Assembly: GCA_024220525.1 (NCBI GenBank)
Contig: JAMYWO010000035.1
Span: 110,693 to 128,346 of the forward strand
Source of the DNA: Cochliopodium minus
Lineage: Eukaryota > Discosea > Himatismenida > Cochliopodiidae
Length of the DNA: 17,654 bases
Reading direction: 5' to 3'
Shown in pieces: positions 10,005-17,059 of the stretch (positions within the stretch are counted from its first letter, which is position 1; each line of letters opens with the position of its first letter). The position numbers and the translations under genes were made by a program. The notes beneath the pieces are model-generated. The model worked only from the letters and a program-made list of their open reading frames with translations. It was not told the origin of the DNA and searched no databases.

Positions 10005-10801
10005 GATCTGATTTGAACGACGCAACTATATTTGTGGAGTTTTCCAAAGACGTAACTGAATCTCAGTTAACACAACTCCTTGAAAAATATTTCGGATCAA
10101 ATCTCACCACTCAAATCCTCCAACGTTATCCCTTCTCCGATTATAAATCTCCTTATTGTAAAAATATTGATATTTTTTTAAAAATTTTTATTTTTTTTAT
10201 TTTTTTTACTTTTTATTTTTTTTTTTTTATTTTTTTTTATTTTTTATTTTTTATTTTTTTGTTTATTTTTAAATTTTTATTTTTTTTATTTTTGAACAGG
10301 GTGTGGTGTTGAAATACAAACAGATCTTAATTTTAGATGCCCAACAAGGAGAAGTCTAAGATGGATAAGTGGAGGGAAAAATACCAATGTGTATGGTTAC
10401 ATCTTCTCCCATGAAATTTTAGAAGTCGATCTCTTGGACAAAACTCTCGGAGTTTTCCATGGTTCTGAATTGTAATACTATTTTTTGTTTTCTTGTTTTC
10501 TTATTTTTATTTTATTTTATTCTTTTTTAGATTGTTTGTTTTCAACAGAGAAAATGTTGATTTGTATGGAATACCTCTTCATTTAGACTTTTTAGAGAAA
10601 ATTATGGCACACAACGTAGTTGATCTTTGGACTAACTTTGCTGCCTTTGGAGTTCCAGTTTCCAATGTTTCTCCTCAATGGCCTGTTTACCAACAAAACA
10701 CAGATTCTTTGTATAATATTAATTTGGATTTCAGTGTTGTGTCTCACCTCTCGAAGTTCCAATGCGATTTTTGGGATACTATAGTTGTTTATCATGAATA
10801 A
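10005..10801 (+). pseudogene. type-B carboxylesterase, 5'-truncated (C-terminal 197 residues)
   Basis: Exons 10005-10157, 10300-10471 and 10531-10801 join in phase and end in TAA. The protein matches the last third of alpha/beta-hydrolase carboxylesterases and crystal-protein-type esterases. Matches include FRCPTRR after the acidic region, VYGYIFSH, then GVFHGSEL with the catalytic histidine, VDLWTNFAAFGVP with SPQWPVY, and a final CDFWD. The nucleophile elbow (GESAG type) and the oxyanion hole would lie upstream and are absent. The segment LNDATIF sits where the catalytic Glu motif (NxDEGTxF) is expected and shows Asp/Ala instead. Family members run about 550 residues, so some 350 are missing. 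An acceptor at 10003-10004 shows that an upstream exon once existed, but minus-strand RCC1 exons occupy that space. Confidence 0.8.
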
Positions 10802-10917
10802 GGGACTTTTTGATTAAAAAATTTGAATTAATTTTAAATATATTTTATTTTTCTTCAAAATTTTTTTTTTTTCCAATATTAATAATAATTATTTTTTAAA
10901 TTTCTCTTTTTTTTTTT

Positions 10918-11322
10918 TTAGTTGTCATTCAACTGATCTACACGCTCCTTCTTAATACGCAAAATAATCTTCTCCAAATCGATATCCTTCTCCAACTTGG
11001 CGATCTCCATCTGAGTCATCAACTCAGGATCCTCCCTCAAACGTTCAGCAAAAGGTTTCAACTTGGTGGATTCTTCCTTGTAATTTTTAGCCCAGTTTTT
11101 GACGGCGTTGAGGAGGGTGTTGGTTGCTGATACTTTACATGACTTTAACCTTTTAGATTAATCTAAAAGAAATATAACGGAAAATATTATTGTGCCTCAC
11201 ATATAAAAATGATTGAGATATTAGATAAAAAAGACTCAGAAGATGTGTAAAGTGAAAAAAAGATGTTGAAACAACTCCTCACTTGTCATATTTGAAGATC
11301 CATCTGAAATTTCCATGTTCAT
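10918..11322 (-). CDS. small charged helical protein, two exons
   Basis: Exon 1 (11322-11283, starting MNMEISDGSS) joins through a GTGAGG donor to exon 2 (11132-10918), giving 84 residues ending in TAA. Residues about 20-84 are strongly charged and helical (KNWAKNYKEE, RLREDPELMTQMEIAKLEKD, ILRIKKERVDQ), suggesting a coiled coil or helical hairpin. Exon 2 is about 43% GC with AAG, GAG, TTG, ATC and ACC codons, far above its neighbours, as expected for a highly expressed housekeeping gene. I do not recognise the family. Exon 1 is less certain: the reading frame of exon 2 could be fed by another upstream exon. It converges on the esterase fragment, with 116 bases between stops. Confidence 0.6.
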
Positions 11323-11779
11323 ATCTGGGACTCTCAATTGTGTAAATTTTTTTTTTTTTGAATAATTTTTTTTATTTATTTTTATTTTATTTTTTTTAAA
11401 AAAAAATATTTTTATTTCATTTTAAAATTATTAATATCATTATTATTATTTTTTACCTTAAACTTCACCCTTATCAACAGTTGTGATAACTCATAAAAGA
11501 TGTTCGAAATTAAGGCCAGAAATCCATTGCCAAAAGAAAATGGGAAGCACTTAAATTGTTAGGAGAATCAAAACTTATGATTAATTTAAAAATAAAAATA
11601 AATGAATAAAAAAAAAAATTAAAAAATTATAAACAATTAATTTGAATATGAAAAAGAAAAGAAAAAATATTTTAAGACTATCAAACAGAGTTTTGTATCA
11701 AAAGAATTTAATTTTTATTTTTGCTTTTTTTTTATATTATAAAATTTTTTTTTATTTACCGTAAATTTTTTTGATTTGT
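11323..11779. other. intergenic stretch without a recognisable gene
   Basis: Long T and A runs surround a more complex island at about 11465-11570. That island has no reading frame longer than about 30 codons and may be decayed coding sequence: one frame contains SIAKRKWEALKLLGESK. No repeat, RNA gene or splice structure is evident. Confidence 0.5.
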
Positions 11780-11943
11780 TTACTTGGTAAAGTTCTTTGG
11801 TAATTTTACTGTTGCCGTCATCTCTTTTTCTTTATAAAGTTTCTTTAAGTTTTCTTGGTGATTTATTGAAATATAAAATAATATTGCGCCATTTCTGCTT
11901 TATTGTTAATAAGAGATGTTTCAAGATCTAATCTTCCAAACAT
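11780..11943 (-). pseudogene. short frameshifted coding remnant, unknown family
   Basis: From ATG at 11943 a frame runs 26 codons (MFGRLDLETSLINNKAEMAQ...) to TAA at 11863-11865. A second frame takes over with NHQENLKKLYKEKEM and TATVKLPKNFTK and ends in TAA at 11780-11782. The two frames overlap at 11863-11885 and read like one protein interrupted by a one- or two-base indel. The family is not recognised. It may mark the left edge of the viral-like block, or be an independent host fragment. Confidence 0.35.
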
Positions 11944-12054
11944 AACTGAATATATTGAAATAAGAAAAACAAATGTTTGTTGTGAAAATATGGGATCAAA
12001 GGATATATGAGAAATTATATTTTTTTCTTATTATTTAAGAATAAAAAAAAAAAT

Positions 12055-13489
12055 ATGATAAAGCAAAACATCCATCCACAAACAATTCAACAAATCTGAT
12101 CACTATGATCAAATTAAAAAATTTGAAATATATGAAGAAACTTTTTTCTTTATCAACAAAAACCCCCAAATTAACAAAGTCAACGAATATTGGCTCAAAA
12201 AAATTCATTCAATATATCCAAGCCTTGATGGAGATATTTGGGATTATAAGATATTAACCAAAAAACAGGACAAAGACATACATTTCCTAGCCCCAAAAAA
12301 ATCAAGTTCAATTGAAGGCATCATATCCCAATTTGAAGAAAATAATCCTTACTCCAAAATACTCCATCAATATAAAACTGGTTTGATAGAGAATACATTG
12401 GAAGAGATATCATTTCTTACATTCACAGGATTCACTTGGATGAGCAAAGATGGATAGATGAGTGTTATTTCGAAAAAATAAACAGAATATACAGCATTCA
12501 TTCTGAAAGAAAACAAGAGCCATCCCAAGAAAACAATATATTTGCAAAAGCAAAAATCATACATGCCTTGGAAAATCTATCACAATTTGAGGAAAAAGAA
12601 TGGGAAGAAAAATCATTTTCTCTTTTCCTAAAATTTGTTTTTGGCAAAAATTTCTTGGAAAGCATTTACCAAATCAAGGAATTTAACCACAGACTTGGAA
12701 GATTCTTTTTTGCAGATGAGTTCTATGACATACACGATTCAAAATATTTTCTGTTAAAGGAAGATCATTTTGTCAGCAGAACTTTCTTATCTGCATATTT
12801 TGGTCATCCTGTCGCTTTGTTCTTGCTCATAGATTGCATAAAGGAGAAGATAATCGTGGATGGAAAAGATGTGATGGATTATGTGAAAAATTTCTTGGAA
12901 AGTAAATCTTCCGACCCTATTGATCTTTTTGAATTGGAGGAATTGGCAAAAGTTTTCCCATATGCACACTATGAACTACTGGGTTATGGAGGAGAGAATT
13001 ACAACAATAATATCGAATCTTGTCTTGAAAAAAAAGTGGCACAATATCTTCTTAGTATTTATGATGAAGGGGAATGGAAAGGAAATTATTCGAATAAGAT
13101 TTTTGAGAATTACAATGGATGTTCCAAGGAAATAGAATATAAAATTTTAATAAATATTCGATGGAAGAATTACTTTCTCTAGACAAACAGTTTAACAATA
13201 CAATCTTGTCAGGTGATTCGATAGATATAGTAATGCAGGGTTATTTAGGTAGTTTAACATTTATAGAACAGAGAGTGGCACCTAGAATGAATTTAAGGTT
13301 AGAAGGTTTATCAAATATCGCAATAGTAATATAAATAATTGTATAAAACAACTAACAAAATCAACTTATAAAATGGATGCGTTGAAACCAGAGTACAGAA
13401 TTTTTGTTTTGACAGGTTTTTTGTGCTATAATTTACATACAACAAACTTGCATATGGAAAAAATGAGTAAAATTTACAACAATATTTAG
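12055..13489 (+). pseudogene. large decayed ORF of unknown family, intronless
   Basis: Five overlapping open segments on one strand look like one gene with about four frameshifts: 12055-12099 (starts MIKQNIHPQTIQQI), 12062-12457, 12436-13182 (248 codons, the best preserved), 13161-13334 (starts MEELLSLDKQFNN) and about 13310-13489. Total coding length is near 470 residues. The middle part has paired helices with AYFGHPVALFLLI and VFPYAHYELLGYGGENY, faintly like Sel1/TPR helical repeats. The tail contains IVMQGYLGSLTFIEQRVAPR and EYRIFVLTGFLCYNLH. The segments could instead be two genes, with a second start at 13161 overlapping the first by 22 bases. No convincing GT-AG intron explains the frame changes, unlike the host genes. 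Function is unknown; context suggests viral ancestry. Confidence 0.5.
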
Positions 13490-13560
13490 AAAAACAAATT
13501 GAAAAAGATGAAATTAAACCATAAAATAATGATTTATAAAATTTATTTTGTTAATTATAA

Positions 13561-13854
13561 ATGACTGATAATAGATCACTTGTTGAAAAAATTAAAGAAG
13601 AGACTATACCTTCATTAACTTCAGGAGCAGTTGCAGCGGGATTGTCGATGATATTATTGGGTGTAGGATTTAATGATAGTGTAAGTTTATTCAATATGAA
13701 TGTAAATACATTATTGGCAGTAGGTGAAATGGCTAGTGAATTACTCCATGATTTTGTATTTGAAAAATTAAAATTCTTGAATTGGGATTATTCATCCCGA
13801 ATTGGGATATTAAGAAAGAATTTTTTTATTTGTGTTTTTTTTGTAAAAAAATAG
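13561..13854 (+). CDS. small hydrophobic protein, viral-type, unknown function
   Basis: It has 97 codons from ATG (MTDNRSLVEK) to TAG. Residues 20-38 (TSGAVAAGLSMILLGVG) are a glycine/alanine-rich membrane-type segment. A second moderately hydrophobic stretch at 50-66 (TLLAVGEMASELLHDF) follows a short loop. The last 15 residues (FFICVFFVKK end) differ in character and are encoded by T-rich DNA, so the original C-terminus may have been lost by frameshift. Small glycine-rich membrane proteins of this kind are common in virions of large DNA viruses and polinton-like elements, but no specific family is claimed. It follows the decayed ORF ending at 13489 by 71 bases, on the same strand. Confidence 0.5.
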   Translation: MTDNRSLVEKIKEETIPSLTSGAVAAGLSMILLGVGFNDSVSLFNMNVNTLLAVGEMASELLHDFVFEKLKFLNWDYSSRIGILRKNFFICVFFVKK

Positions 13855-13896
13855 AAGTGTTTTAATTAATTAAAATTGATCAAAATAAAGATTGTC

Positions 13897-13980
13897 ATGC
13901 GACTACATTTCTTATCGGTTTTAATTGCCCTTGTCTTTCTTGCTAATACTAATTCAGTCATTATGACAACCTGGAATTAA
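13897..13980 (+). CDS. 27-codon ORF resembling a signal peptide (doubtful)
   Basis: ATG at 13897 starts MRLHFLSVLIALVFLANTNS, a textbook signal-peptide profile with a basic n-region, a long hydrophobic core and a polar Ala-Asn-Thr-Asn-Ser end. It stops at TAA after 27 codons. Its end overlaps the 3' end of the minus-strand ORF 13954-14187. It could be the start of a secreted protein truncated by a frameshift, or chance in T-rich DNA. No mature domain can be assigned. Confidence 0.25.
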   Translation: MRLHFLSVLIALVFLANTNSVIMTTWN

Positions 13981-14187
13981 TCTTACTGGTCTACTTTGAG
14001 CCACAGTATTTCTACCTGCCAGAACCACATGCTGGTTTTCCTTCTGTACAAATGAACAACCTGTAACATTGTGTTCCCAATTTAATGCTTCCTTATGTTC
14101 ATTTGATGGTCTGTCCCATGTAGTCGCATAAATATTCATGAATTTTGTTCCACTTGGATATTCTCAAGAAATCCCGAAAAATTTCAT
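13954..14187 (-). pseudogene. 77-residue protein with one in-frame TGA, unknown family
   Basis: From ATG at 14187 the frame reads MKFFGIS, then TGA at 14166-14164, and continues without interruption through EYPSGTKFMNIYATTWDRP, HKEALNWEHNVTGC and VVLAGRNTVAQS to a TGA stop at 13954. The downstream part alone is open for 61 codons from ATG 14139. Its Trp/Asn/Gly-rich sequence is clearly not low complexity. Host genes here use TGA as a true stop, so a nonsense mutation is likelier than recoding. Downstream translation from ATG 14139 would skip the lesion. It lies 50 bases downstream of the gene 14238-14597 on the same strand and may have been its partner. Confidence 0.5.
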
Positions 14188-14237
14188 CTTTATAATTGAT
14201 CTTTCAATGCTACAATAGAAGAAATTGATTTTATTAA

Positions 14238-14597
14238 TTAATTTATTGTTAAAGTAGAAACTAGTCCTTCAAAGAGAAAAGCAACATCGTTTGCGTAAAA
14301 AGTGGTAATGTACTTGTCAGAATTCCTGAATACTAATTGAGCATATTCTTTATCAATTTGGGGTGGATAATCATAGAATCCTATTCTCCATTGTCCATCG
14401 TGATAAATTGCAGTATATAAGTTACTGTAACCTTGCACATAGTTGAGTATCCCTTGCATCAAAAATTTCTTATCATCAGCATGCACCTTTAAAGATTGAT
14501 TTCCTAGCCAAACAAATTGAGCATAATTTTCCGAGATATCATTTATTGAAGGTATGCTGATTTTTTGCCAATTTCCGTTGTGATAAATAACTTTCAT
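14238..14597 (-). CDS. two-repeat protein of 119 residues, unknown family, intact
   Basis: ATG at 14597 to TAA at 14238 is fully open. The protein is an internal duplication with an exact 60-residue period. Repeat 1 has VIYHNGNWQKI (3-13), ISENYAQFV (21-29) and FLMQGI (45-50). Repeat 2 has AIYHDGQWRIG (63-73), IDKEYAQLV (81-89) and FLFEGL (107-112). Shared positions include Tyr-His-x-Gly-x-Trp, Tyr-Ala-Gln and a Phe-Leu-x-x-Gly helix. No cysteines, signal peptide or membrane segment. Short beta-rich repeats with Trp/Tyr suggest a compact binding or lectin-like fold (inference only). It is the best preserved unfamiliar gene in the viral-like block, which suggests recent acquisition or selection. 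A long T-tract lies just upstream of its start. Confidence 0.75.
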   Translation of the reverse strand: MKVIYHNGNWQKISIPSINDISENYAQFVWLGNQSLKVHADDKKFLMQGILNYVQGYSNLYTAIYHDGQWRIGFYDYPPQIDKEYAQLVFRNSDKYITTFYANDVAFLFEGLVSTLTIN

Positions 14598-14608
14598 TTA
14601 GCAAAAAT

Positions 14609-14682
14609 TTGATTTTTTTTTTTTTATTTTCTATTATTTTTATTTTTATTATTTATTTTTATTTTTATTTTTTGTGGAAAAA
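14609..14682. other. T-rich spacer between divergent genes
   Basis: A run of T with scattered A (TTTTTATTTTTATTATTT...) separates the start of the minus-strand two-repeat gene (14597) from the plus-strand GIY-YIG-associated remnant. It resembles host spacer DNA more than the surrounding block. It may be a shared promoter region. No specific motif is defined. Confidence 0.4.
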
Positions 14683-14712
14683 TATTGCGAACACATCTTA
14701 TGAAATATTTAA

Positions 14713-15066
14713 GAATGGTATCAAAATTTTGAAATATATTTGGTTGAAGAATATCCATGTGATAATAAACAACAATTACTCATAAGGAAAGGAGCATATA
14801 TATTGAACAATCCTGTGTTAATAAAAATATAAGGTAGAACACAAAAAGAATGGTATGAAGTGATTAATGAATGGGTAAAACAAAGAAATAATAATTATAA
14901 AAAAATTAATAAAACACAGCTTAAAGAGTATTATGTTGACTATTATAAGACGAATATTAGATATAATGAAACAAAAAAATATTACGAAAAGAATAAAGAT
15001 ATTTTAAGTACAAAATATTTATGTGAATGTGGATTGCATATTAGGAAAATTCTCAATGGTATCTGA
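14713..15066 (+). pseudogene. remnant of a giant-virus-type GIY-YIG-associated / CECG zinc-finger-like protein
   Basis: One frame runs EWYQNFEIYLVEEYPCDNK, an in-frame TAA at 14830-14832, then GRTQKEWYE, a tyrosine/lysine/asparagine-rich helix (QLKEYYVDYYK, KKYYEKNKDI) and KYLCECGLHI. I recognise this order (LVEEYPC, GRTKKEW, EYYxxNKDKI repeats, then CECG) from GIY-YIG proteins of nucleocytoviruses and related elements. There, the N-terminal GIY-YIG nuclease core precedes it and a short Cys/His tail follows. The nuclease core should lie left of 14713 but is gone; KYCEHIL with stops at about 14683-14712 may be its last trace. The C-terminal Cys/His tail is also lost, because the frame runs into helicase sequence in another frame at about 15030-15050. 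It is a pseudogene by stop codon and by both truncations. Confidence 0.65.
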
Positions 15067-16228
15067 ATATTATTTCAAGATATTATTGAAAGAATGGATT
15101 AGGAAAGATACCAAGAATCCTTTGATTGTGCAAATCTATGGAGATAAAAATCAATGCGAGCCATTTATGAACAAAAGATATTATGAATATCAGAATACAC
15201 GATTCTTCAGACTATGGCTGGTGGTAGAATGATGAGCAAGCAATATATTCCCGAAACAGCAAGATATAATCAGAAATTATATGATTTTACGCAATATCTT
15301 TTAACACATGGGAAATTCCCAAAAGCAAATTCTGATGGATTTCCATACAATATAAACAAAAATAATAAATTCACTTCAAGAAAAGATAAACTTGACACAA
15401 GTAGAGAACTTACAATTGGATTTTACAATATCAAGAACAAAAATTCATTTCAGGATAGTGTAAGACAAATCAATGAATTATGGTATCAAAAGATGAACCT
15501 AGAAGGATACATGAAAAACAAAAATGTTGAAAATCCTACTTATCTACCAAAAATGAGAGTCGTATGCATCAAAAACTTCAAAGAATCAAAAGATAAAATT
15601 GTTCCAATTTTCAATCAAGAGTCATTTGTTATAAATAGAGTCGACAAGTACCAGATCTATTTACAAAATCCTATTAGAGAAGAAAAACCAGTCTACTATA
15701 ACGAAGAAGGAGTTCCTTTTGATGAAATTGGACCATATCAAAAAAACAATTTCCAGCTTGGATATGGTTGTACAAGGAGATACGCTCATTGAGGACATTA
15801 ATATTATGTTGGACAGAGACCCAAACACTAATGGATTTGTTTTCAATTTGAATCAGATTTACACCGCAATCACCAGAGTGAAATCATTAAAAAGAATCAA
15901 ATTTTTTATCGATAGCTCAATGACCGAGAAACAGTTTTTCAAGCTCCAATTCTTTCCAAAAGCAGTAGATGGTCCTGCATATCTTGAATCAAATTTACCT
16001 AAATTTGGATTAATATACAACATCAATAGCAAGCAAAAGCAAATTCAATATGTTGGACAGCATTCGATTGGTATTGATAAATTAAAGCTGAAATATGACA
16101 ATATTCAAAACAAAATCCAGAGACCAGAAGATAAATCTATTCTATTTCCAACAATCACCGAAATTGATCTGAAAAATGTATTGCATTCTTCATTGGATCA
16201 AGTGGATACAGATTCAAAAGCAAATTGA
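15041..16228 (+). pseudogene. SF1 DNA helicase, viral type, truncated and frameshifted, with a C-terminal GIY-YIG-like signature
   Basis: Three frames together read as the C-terminal two-thirds of a superfamily 1 helicase (Pif1/RecD-like, as in nucleocytoviruses and mavericks). Frame 1 (to 15232) has FSMVSEYY at about 15050 (after the motif II Asp-Glu position) and IYGDKNQCEP at about 15134-15163 (motif III, GDxxQxxP). Frame 2 (15214-15792) has RMMSKQYI, the NELWY region, and KMRVVCIKNF with FVINRV, the lead-in to the RecA2 domain. Frame 3 (15719-16228) has VVQGDTL (motif V, about 15767-15787) and QIYTAITRVKS (motif VI, 15854-15886). Frame changes fall near 15215-15230 and 15775. Walker A is absent, since the 5' end is replaced by the CECG remnant. 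After the helicase, GLIY-x10-YVG at 16007-16057 has the spacing of a GIY-YIG nuclease, but lysines stand where the catalytic Arg is usual. Replicative helicase in origin, non-functional now. Confidence 0.75.
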
Positions 16229-16512
16229 ATAGAATTGAGAAAATCCACATTCATTATCACTCTGAAAATCTTTTAATTGAATTGGCCAATACTCAACATA
16301 ACATTCAGATGAAATTGGTCAACAAATTTTCTCAAATGGTGAAAGAAATTAAAGAGAATTCTACTGGATACAAAAACATGGTTGTCAATCAAATCAAAGA
16401 AAAAGATGGATACAATGTCAACACTTATATAAACCTTAAGAGCTTCAAATATACATCAACAAAAAAACATGCTTATTGGGAAGTGGTGATTGATTTAAGA
16501 AAATATAATTAA
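16225..16512 (+). CDS. C-terminal fragment or small ORF following the helicase, unknown family
   Basis: About 95 codons are open to TAA in a frame different from the helicase end. There is no ATG start nearby: the frame opens around TTG 16225 and can be read upstream through KSKLNRIEK. Content is a helix (LLIELANTQHNIQMKLVNKF, MVKEIKENS) followed by a beta-type stretch (VNTYINLKSF, YWEVVIDLRKY). It may continue the helicase/GIY-YIG protein through another one-base frameshift, or be a separate protein that has lost its start. The intact strand-like C-terminus suggests a folded domain rather than random sequence. I do not recognise it. Confidence 0.4.
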   Translation: MNRIEKIHIHYHSENLLIELANTQHNIQMKLVNKFSQMVKEIKENSTGYKNMVVNQIKEKDGYNVNTYINLKSFKYTSTKKHAYWEVVIDLRKYN

Positions 16513-16518
16513 AAAATT

Positions 16519-16540
16519 ATCTTTATATAGTGTATATAAA
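16519..16540 (+). promoter_or_regulatory. TATA-like element upstream of the lysine-rich ORF
   Basis: CTTTATATAGTGTATATAAA precedes ATG 16542 by a few bases and includes TATATAG and TATATAAA. AT-rich viral genes often carry such elements 10-30 bases ahead of the start. In this composition the signal is weak; closeness to an intact ORF is the main support. Confidence 0.35.
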
Positions 16541-16541
16541 T

Positions 16542-16844
16542 ATGTCAGAAAGCAAAAAGAAAGTTACCAACAAGAAACAAGTTGAGGAACAAGAAAAAAA
16601 TGTATCAAATGAACCTGAGAAAGTTGAAAAAAAAGAAAAGGAAAAGATGGTAAAATCTGAGAAACAGCTAGCCTCAGAAGCCAAAAACAAGGAACGTTTT
16701 AATAGAGTTATGACGTCTGCAAAAAAACATGCAAAAGAATTCCCAGATAAAAAGTGGACTGAATGTGTTAAAAAAGGATGGGATGAAGTTAAAGGAGGCA
16801 CAATAGAACCACCAAAAAAAATAAAAAAGAATAAGAAAGAATAA
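16542..16844 (+). CDS. lysine/glutamate-rich basic protein, viral-type, intact
   Basis: ATG 16542 (MSESKKKVTN) to TAA gives exactly 100 residues. An upstream in-frame TTG exists, but the ATG follows a TATA-like element. Residues 1-42 are a charged Lys/Glu tail. Residues about 44-84 form a helical core (ASEAKNKERFNRVMTSAKKHAKEF, then KKWTECVKKGWDEVK) with two tryptophans spaced eight apart (W72, W80). Residues 88-100 are another lysine-rich tail. Such small basic proteins with a K-x-W-x-E-x-V-x-x-(A/G)-W helix occur in large DNA viruses and may condense nucleic acid; the role is inference. It is the last gene of the block and one of the few undamaged ones. Confidence 0.6.
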   Translation: MSESKKKVTNKKQVEEQEKNVSNEPEKVEKKEKEKMVKSEKQLASEAKNKERFNRVMTSAKKHAKEFPDKKWTECVKKGWDEVKGGTIEPPKKIKKNKKE

Positions 16845-16930
16845 CTCACAAACGACCCCTTTAATTATTCTTTTTTAAAATTAGTTATTTTTCATTTTAT
16901 AACAACACGATAGTTTCTATATTTATGTTT

Positions 16931-16948
16931 CTTCTACCTTCGTAGAAG
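16931..16948. terminator. hairpin downstream of the last viral-like gene
   Basis: CTTCTAC-CTTC-GTAGAAG is a perfect 7-bp stem with a four-base loop, 87 bases after the TAA at 16844. Nucleocytoviruses such as mimivirus, and virophages, use 3' hairpins as transcript-end and polyadenylation signals, so this may be one. An outer 7-bp inverted repeat, AACGACC at 16851-16857 and GGTCGTT at 16951-16957, encloses it. Confidence 0.45.
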
Positions 16949-17059
16949 CAGGTCGTTACACTCCCCATGTTAAACTTTTTGCTTACGCCTGTACAATCGT
17001 GTGATAAAAAGTCAAAGTGGTAAATTTACTGGATTGGATTTTTTGGGTTAAATATCGGT

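Noticed and set aside
10592-10795. 67-codon minus-strand ORF
   Set aside because: Antisense shadow of the last carboxylesterase exon, which carries clear family motifs.
13954-14187. TGA decoded as Trp (alternative genetic code)
   Set aside because: The DOMON/b561 and RCC1 genes end in TGA at sensible C-termini, and host exons contain no in-frame TGA, so standard code is assumed.
15700-15800. Programmed ribosomal frameshift in the helicase
   Set aside because: No slippery heptamer followed by a structure is apparent, the same gene has another frame change near 15220, and the 5' end is missing, so decay is the simpler reading.
16523-16849. 108-codon minus-strand ORF rich in Ser and Phe
   Set aside because: It is the exact antisense of the lysine/glutamate-rich gene at 16542-16844, whose strand is supported by its start context and helical core.
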